Below, piece by piece: positions 5,014 to 7,445 of a DNA stretch of 7,445 bases. The notes under the pieces are model-generated. The model did no database searches. It saw only the letters and a list, made by a program, of their open reading frames with translations, and was not told the origin of the DNA. A program made the position numbers and the translations under genes. The stretch's first letter is position 1; the number at the start of each line of letters is the position of its first letter. This stretch comes from Oscillospiraceae bacterium (GTDB lineage Bacteria > Bacillota > Clostridia > Oscillospirales > Ruminococcaceae): assembly GCA_016302655.1 (NCBI GenBank), contig JAEDNF010000075.1, positions 1 to 7,445 of the forward strand, given 5' to 3'.

Positions 5014-7445
5014 TTGAAAAAAAGATGTTACGGCTGTATGGAGCTTTACGAAAGCGAATATGATATCTGCCCTCACTGCGGATATATATACGGTTCTCAC
5101 GCCGAAGAGGCGGTTCATATGGAGCCGGGTACTTTGCTTCATGACAGATACATAATAGGAAAGGTCTTAGGCTACGGCGGATTCGGCGTGACCTATATTG
5201 GCTGGGACGGCAAACTTGAGCAGAAGGTAGCAATAAAAGAATATCTGCCGAGCGAGTTTTCCACCAGAATGCCCGGGCAGTCTCAGGTAACCGTTTTCAA
5301 CGGAGCCAAGAACGAACAATTCCACGACGGGCTTGCCAAGTTTGTTGATGAGGCAAAGCGTCTTGCTAAATTCCAGAACGAGCCCGGTATCGTAAAGATA
5401 TTCGACAGCTTTGAAGAAAACGATACCGCATATATCATAATGGAGTATCTTGACGGTGAAACGCTCACCTCATATCTCAAGAGAGTAGGAACTATTCCCG
5501 AAGATGATGCGATAGCAATATTAACGCCTGTGATTATGTCATTGCAAACAGTACACGAGGCAGGAATACTCCACCGTGACATTGCACCCGACAATATAAT
5601 TATAACCAAAACGGGCGAAGTAAAGCTCATTGACTTCGGTGCGTCAAGATTTGCAACCACATCGCACAGCCGTAGCCTGACGGTTATCATAAAACCGGGA
5701 TATTCTCCCGAAGAGCAGTACAGAAGCAGGAGCGATCAGGGACCTTATACCGATGTCTACTCCATTGCCGCAACGCTGTATAAAATGATAACCGGCAAGA
5801 CTCCGCCCGATGCTATGGAACGCCGTGCGAAGTATGAGAATCAGAACAAGGACATTCTTGAAGAGCCGCACAAGATAGTAAAGAATATTTCGGTAAACCG
5901 TGAAAACGCCATACTTAATGCACTTAATGTCCGTATAGAAGACAGAACACCCGATATCCCGTCTTTTATGAAAGAACTCAATGCGAACCCACCTGCAAAG
6001 AGAAGATACGGAAAAATCAAGAAGATAGACCTCTATTCTGTCCCGTTGTGGCTGAAAATCGCCGTGCCTTCGTTTATTGCCTGCGTAGGTGTTTTTGTAG
6101 CGCTTATTTTCTCCGGAGTGATAAATTTCTCTTTGTTCTCCGAAGAGATCGTCATACCCGAAGGAATAGTAACTGTACCCGATGTTGAGGGTGAAACGAG
6201 AGAAGAAGCAATCAATACAATAGAGGCTTTGAATCTTTATGCAGTACCCGGTGAACCTATTGAGTCGGAATATATCGAAGCAGGAATAGTAGTTATTCAG
6301 ACTCCTACCGGCGGTTCTTATATGAATATAGGCGGTAATGTTGTTATCAGAGTCAGCAGCGGAGCAAGTGTTCAGGGACCTGAAAACGGCAAGGCTACAG
6401 TACCGTATTTAAAAGATAAGAAAAAGGACGCTGCAATAATTGAATTGAAAGAAGCGGGTCTTGGAGAGCCTGTAATTGTTGAAGAGTACGATGAAAATGT
6501 ACCTGAAGGCAGCGTTATCAGTCAAAGCATCGACTACAAAACACAAGTAGATGAGGGTACTGTAATAACAATTACAATATCTCTTGGTGCAAAGCCGTTT
6601 GAAATGCCGGATGTAACAGGAATGGATTATGAAGAGGCAATTAAAAAGCTTAACGAACTGGGCTTGAAGAACATTTCTCAGGAACGGAAAACAGATAACT
6701 CCGTACCTCAGAATCAAGTTCTCAAGCAGAGTATAAAGCCCGGTGCCAAAGTAAAGGCAGGAGATAAGATAACGCTTACGATAAGCACCGCAGAAGAGAC
6801 GATCAAGGTTGCCGATGTTACCGGAAAAGAGCAGTCTGCCGCAAAGCAGGAGCTTGAAAAGCAGGGATTCAAGGTAGTTGTTCTCGAAAACAATTATGAC
6901 AATGTTGATAAAGGAATAGTTGCGGAGCAGACGCCTGCGGCAGGTTCGTCGCAGAAAAAGGGCGCAACCGTAACGCTCTATGTAAGCAAGGGCAAACAGA
7001 CTACCACCGTTAATGTAAGCTTTGACGCAAACGGCGGAGCTGTAACGCAAAACAGCAAGGATGTAACCCTCGGAGCAGAATACGGCGAGCTTCCCACAGC
7101 AACAAAAACCGGCGAGACCTTTATAGGCTGGTACACAAAAGCAGAAGGCGGAGAAAGAATCAACGCTTCAACAACAGTAACCAATTCTTCTGCGCATACC
7201 CTGTATGCAAGATACAGCACCAATACTTATACGGTTACATTTGACGCAAACGGCGGTACGGTTTCTACCGGCTCGGCTACAGTAGCGTATGGCTTGGCTT
7301 ACGGTACTCTTCCCACTCCCAACAGAACCGGATATACTTTCAATGGCTGGTACACAGACGATGGAAGCCGTATCACTAAAGACTCTGTCGTAAAGATTAC
7401 AAGCAATCAGACGCTTTATGCGCAGTGGAAAGTAAATACATATAC
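5014..7445 (+). CDS. Membrane Ser/Thr protein kinase with N-terminal zinc ribbon, four PASTA repeats and InlB-type repeats (3' end missing)
   Basis: This is a PrkC/PknB/Stk-like receptor kinase, open for 810 codons and cut by the window edge. It begins with TTG, giving MKKRCYGC. Order: zinc ribbon (C5, C8, C19, C22); kinase about 44-325 with glycine loop G53-YGGFG, K75, E113, H187-R188-D189-I-A-P-D-N194, D207-F208-G209 and [10 protein letters not shown] at 227-236; basic KRRYGKIKK; membrane helix about 349-370; PASTA units at about 386-449, 461-525, 529-592 and 597-660; then two Listeria-Bacteroides repeats (about 667-735 and 739-806) and the start of a third. PASTA units of such kinases bind peptidoglycan or lipid II and control wall growth, spores or division. 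The extra repeats, usual in surface proteins and internalins, are not part of standard PASTA kinases. Its activation loop holds several Thr/Ser (215-223) that could be autophosphorylated. As in the first kinase, the catalytic-loop Lys is Ala. Only 2 bases separate it from the upstream gene. Confidence 0.92.
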   Translation, partial: MKKRCYGCMELYESEYDICPHCGYIYGSHAEEAVHMEPGTLLHDRYIIGKVLGYGGFGVTYIGWDGKLEQKVAIKEYLPSEFSTRMPGQSQVTVFNGAKNEQFHDGLAKFVDEAKRLAKFQNEPGIVKIFDSFEENDTAYIIMEYLDGETLTSYLKRVGTIPEDDAIAILTPVIMSLQTVHEAGILHRDIAPDNIIITKTGEVKLIDFGASRFATTSHSRSLTVIIKPGYSPEEQYRSRSDQGPYTDVYSIAATLYKMITGKTPPDAMERRAKYENQNKDILEEPHKIVKNISVNRENAILNALNVRIEDRTPDIPSFMKELNANPPAKRRYGKIKKIDLYSVPLWLKIAVPSFIACVGVFVALIFSGVINFSLFSEEIVIPEGIVTVPDVEGETREEAINTIEALNLYAVPGEPIESEYIEAGIVVIQTPTGGSYMNIGGNVVIRVSSGASVQGPENGKATVPYLKDKKKDAAIIELKEAGLGEPVIVEEYDENVPEGSVISQSIDYKTQVDEGTVITITISLGAKPFEMPDVTGMDYEEAIKKLNELGLKNISQERKTDNSVPQNQVLKQSIKPGAKVKAGDKITLTISTAEETIKVADVTGKEQSAAKQELEKQGFKVVVLENNYDNVDKGIVAEQTPAAGSSQKKGATVTLYVSKGKQTTTVNVSFDANGGAVTQNSKDVTLGAEYGELPTATKTGETFIGWYTKAEGGERINASTTVTNSSAHTLYARYSTNTYTVTFDANGGTVSTGSATVAYGLAYGTLPTPNRTGYTFNGWYTDDGSRITKDSVVKITSNQTLYAQWKVNTY
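6169..6993 (+). repeat. Four PASTA repeats in the second kinase
   Basis: Each unit of about 65 residues opens with a V-x-D/Y-x-x-G/K-like strand (TVPDVEG, TVPYLKD, EMPDVTG, KVADVTG), continues with an A-x-x-x-L helix, and ends with a P-x-x-G/V-x-x-G strand pair (for example [19 protein letters not shown]). The units are well diverged from each other, as is normal for PASTA arrays. They form the membrane-proximal part of the external region. Confidence 0.9.
7012..7431 (+). repeat. Two Listeria-Bacteroides (Flg_new / InlB B-type) repeats, array continuing past the edge
   Basis: Both units carry FDANGG, a central GYTF/GETF-x-GWYT and a final LYA-x-W/Y. Unit 1 covers residues 667-735 and unit 2 covers 739-806. 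The bases tttgacgcaaacggcgg occur identically at 7021-7037 and 7240-7256. The phrase NTYT starts unit 2 (737) and appears again at 808, right at the edge, so a third unit probably follows with a 71-residue period. These beta-grasp-like repeats are common in secreted surface proteins of Firmicutes. Confidence 0.88.

Noticed and set aside
4754..5233. Open frame of 159 codons on the - strand across the junction of the two kinase genes
   Set aside because: It is opposite two well-supported coding regions, has no recognisable motif, and no ribosome binding site was noted.
6409..7050. Open frame of 213 codons on the - strand
   Set aside because: It lies wholly opposite the PASTA region and codes a Tyr/Phe/Cys/Leu-rich sequence without domain pattern. 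The + strand frame has clear domains throughout.

Overview
The window carries six genes, all on the + strand, packed head to tail with gaps of only 2 to 16 bases and no terminator-like hairpin seen between them. It reads as one operon. The last gene runs off the right edge, and the left edge lies just before the first ribosome binding site, so the promoter is not included. Base composition (A-rich, roughly low-to-mid 40s % GC by eye), strong AGGAGG-type ribosome binding sites, a TTG start, PASTA kinases and Listeria-Bacteroides (InlB B-type) repeats all suggest a Gram-positive Clostridia genome, most like gut Ruminococcaceae/Oscillospiraceae. The genus call is inference.

Layout: (1) 20-328, a WXG100/ESAT-6-like small protein, a mark of type VII secretion; (2) 345-1082 and (3) 1097-1894, two different PP2C-type Ser/Thr phosphatases; (4) 1910-3025, a protein with an N-terminal zinc ribbon, a long Ala/Pro/Gln-rich linker and a C-terminal FHA (phosphothreonine-binding) domain; (5) 3035-5011, a zinc ribbon-kinase-transmembrane protein whose extracellular part looks like an ABC-transporter solute-binding protein; (6) 5014 to the edge, a zinc ribbon-kinase-transmembrane protein with four PASTA repeats followed by at least two InlB/Flg_new-type repeats.

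Together these form a complete phospho-signalling set: two membrane kinases with unlike external sensor domains (writers), two cytoplasmic phosphatases (erasers) and one FHA protein (reader), made with a WXG100 protein. The likely picture is that external ligands, perhaps a small solute for one kinase and peptidoglycan or a cell-surface partner for the other, set the phosphorylation of shared targets, possibly controlling a type VII secretion system encoded nearby. That link rests on gene order only; no secretion ATPase or membrane component lies in the window.

Points that stand out: the solute-binding-like domain fused to a Ser/Thr kinase; PASTA and adhesin-like repeats combined on the other kinase; the same zinc-ribbon module at the N-terminus of three consecutive proteins; and, in both kinases, loss of the usual catalytic-loop lysine (HRDxAPDN instead of HRDxKPxN).
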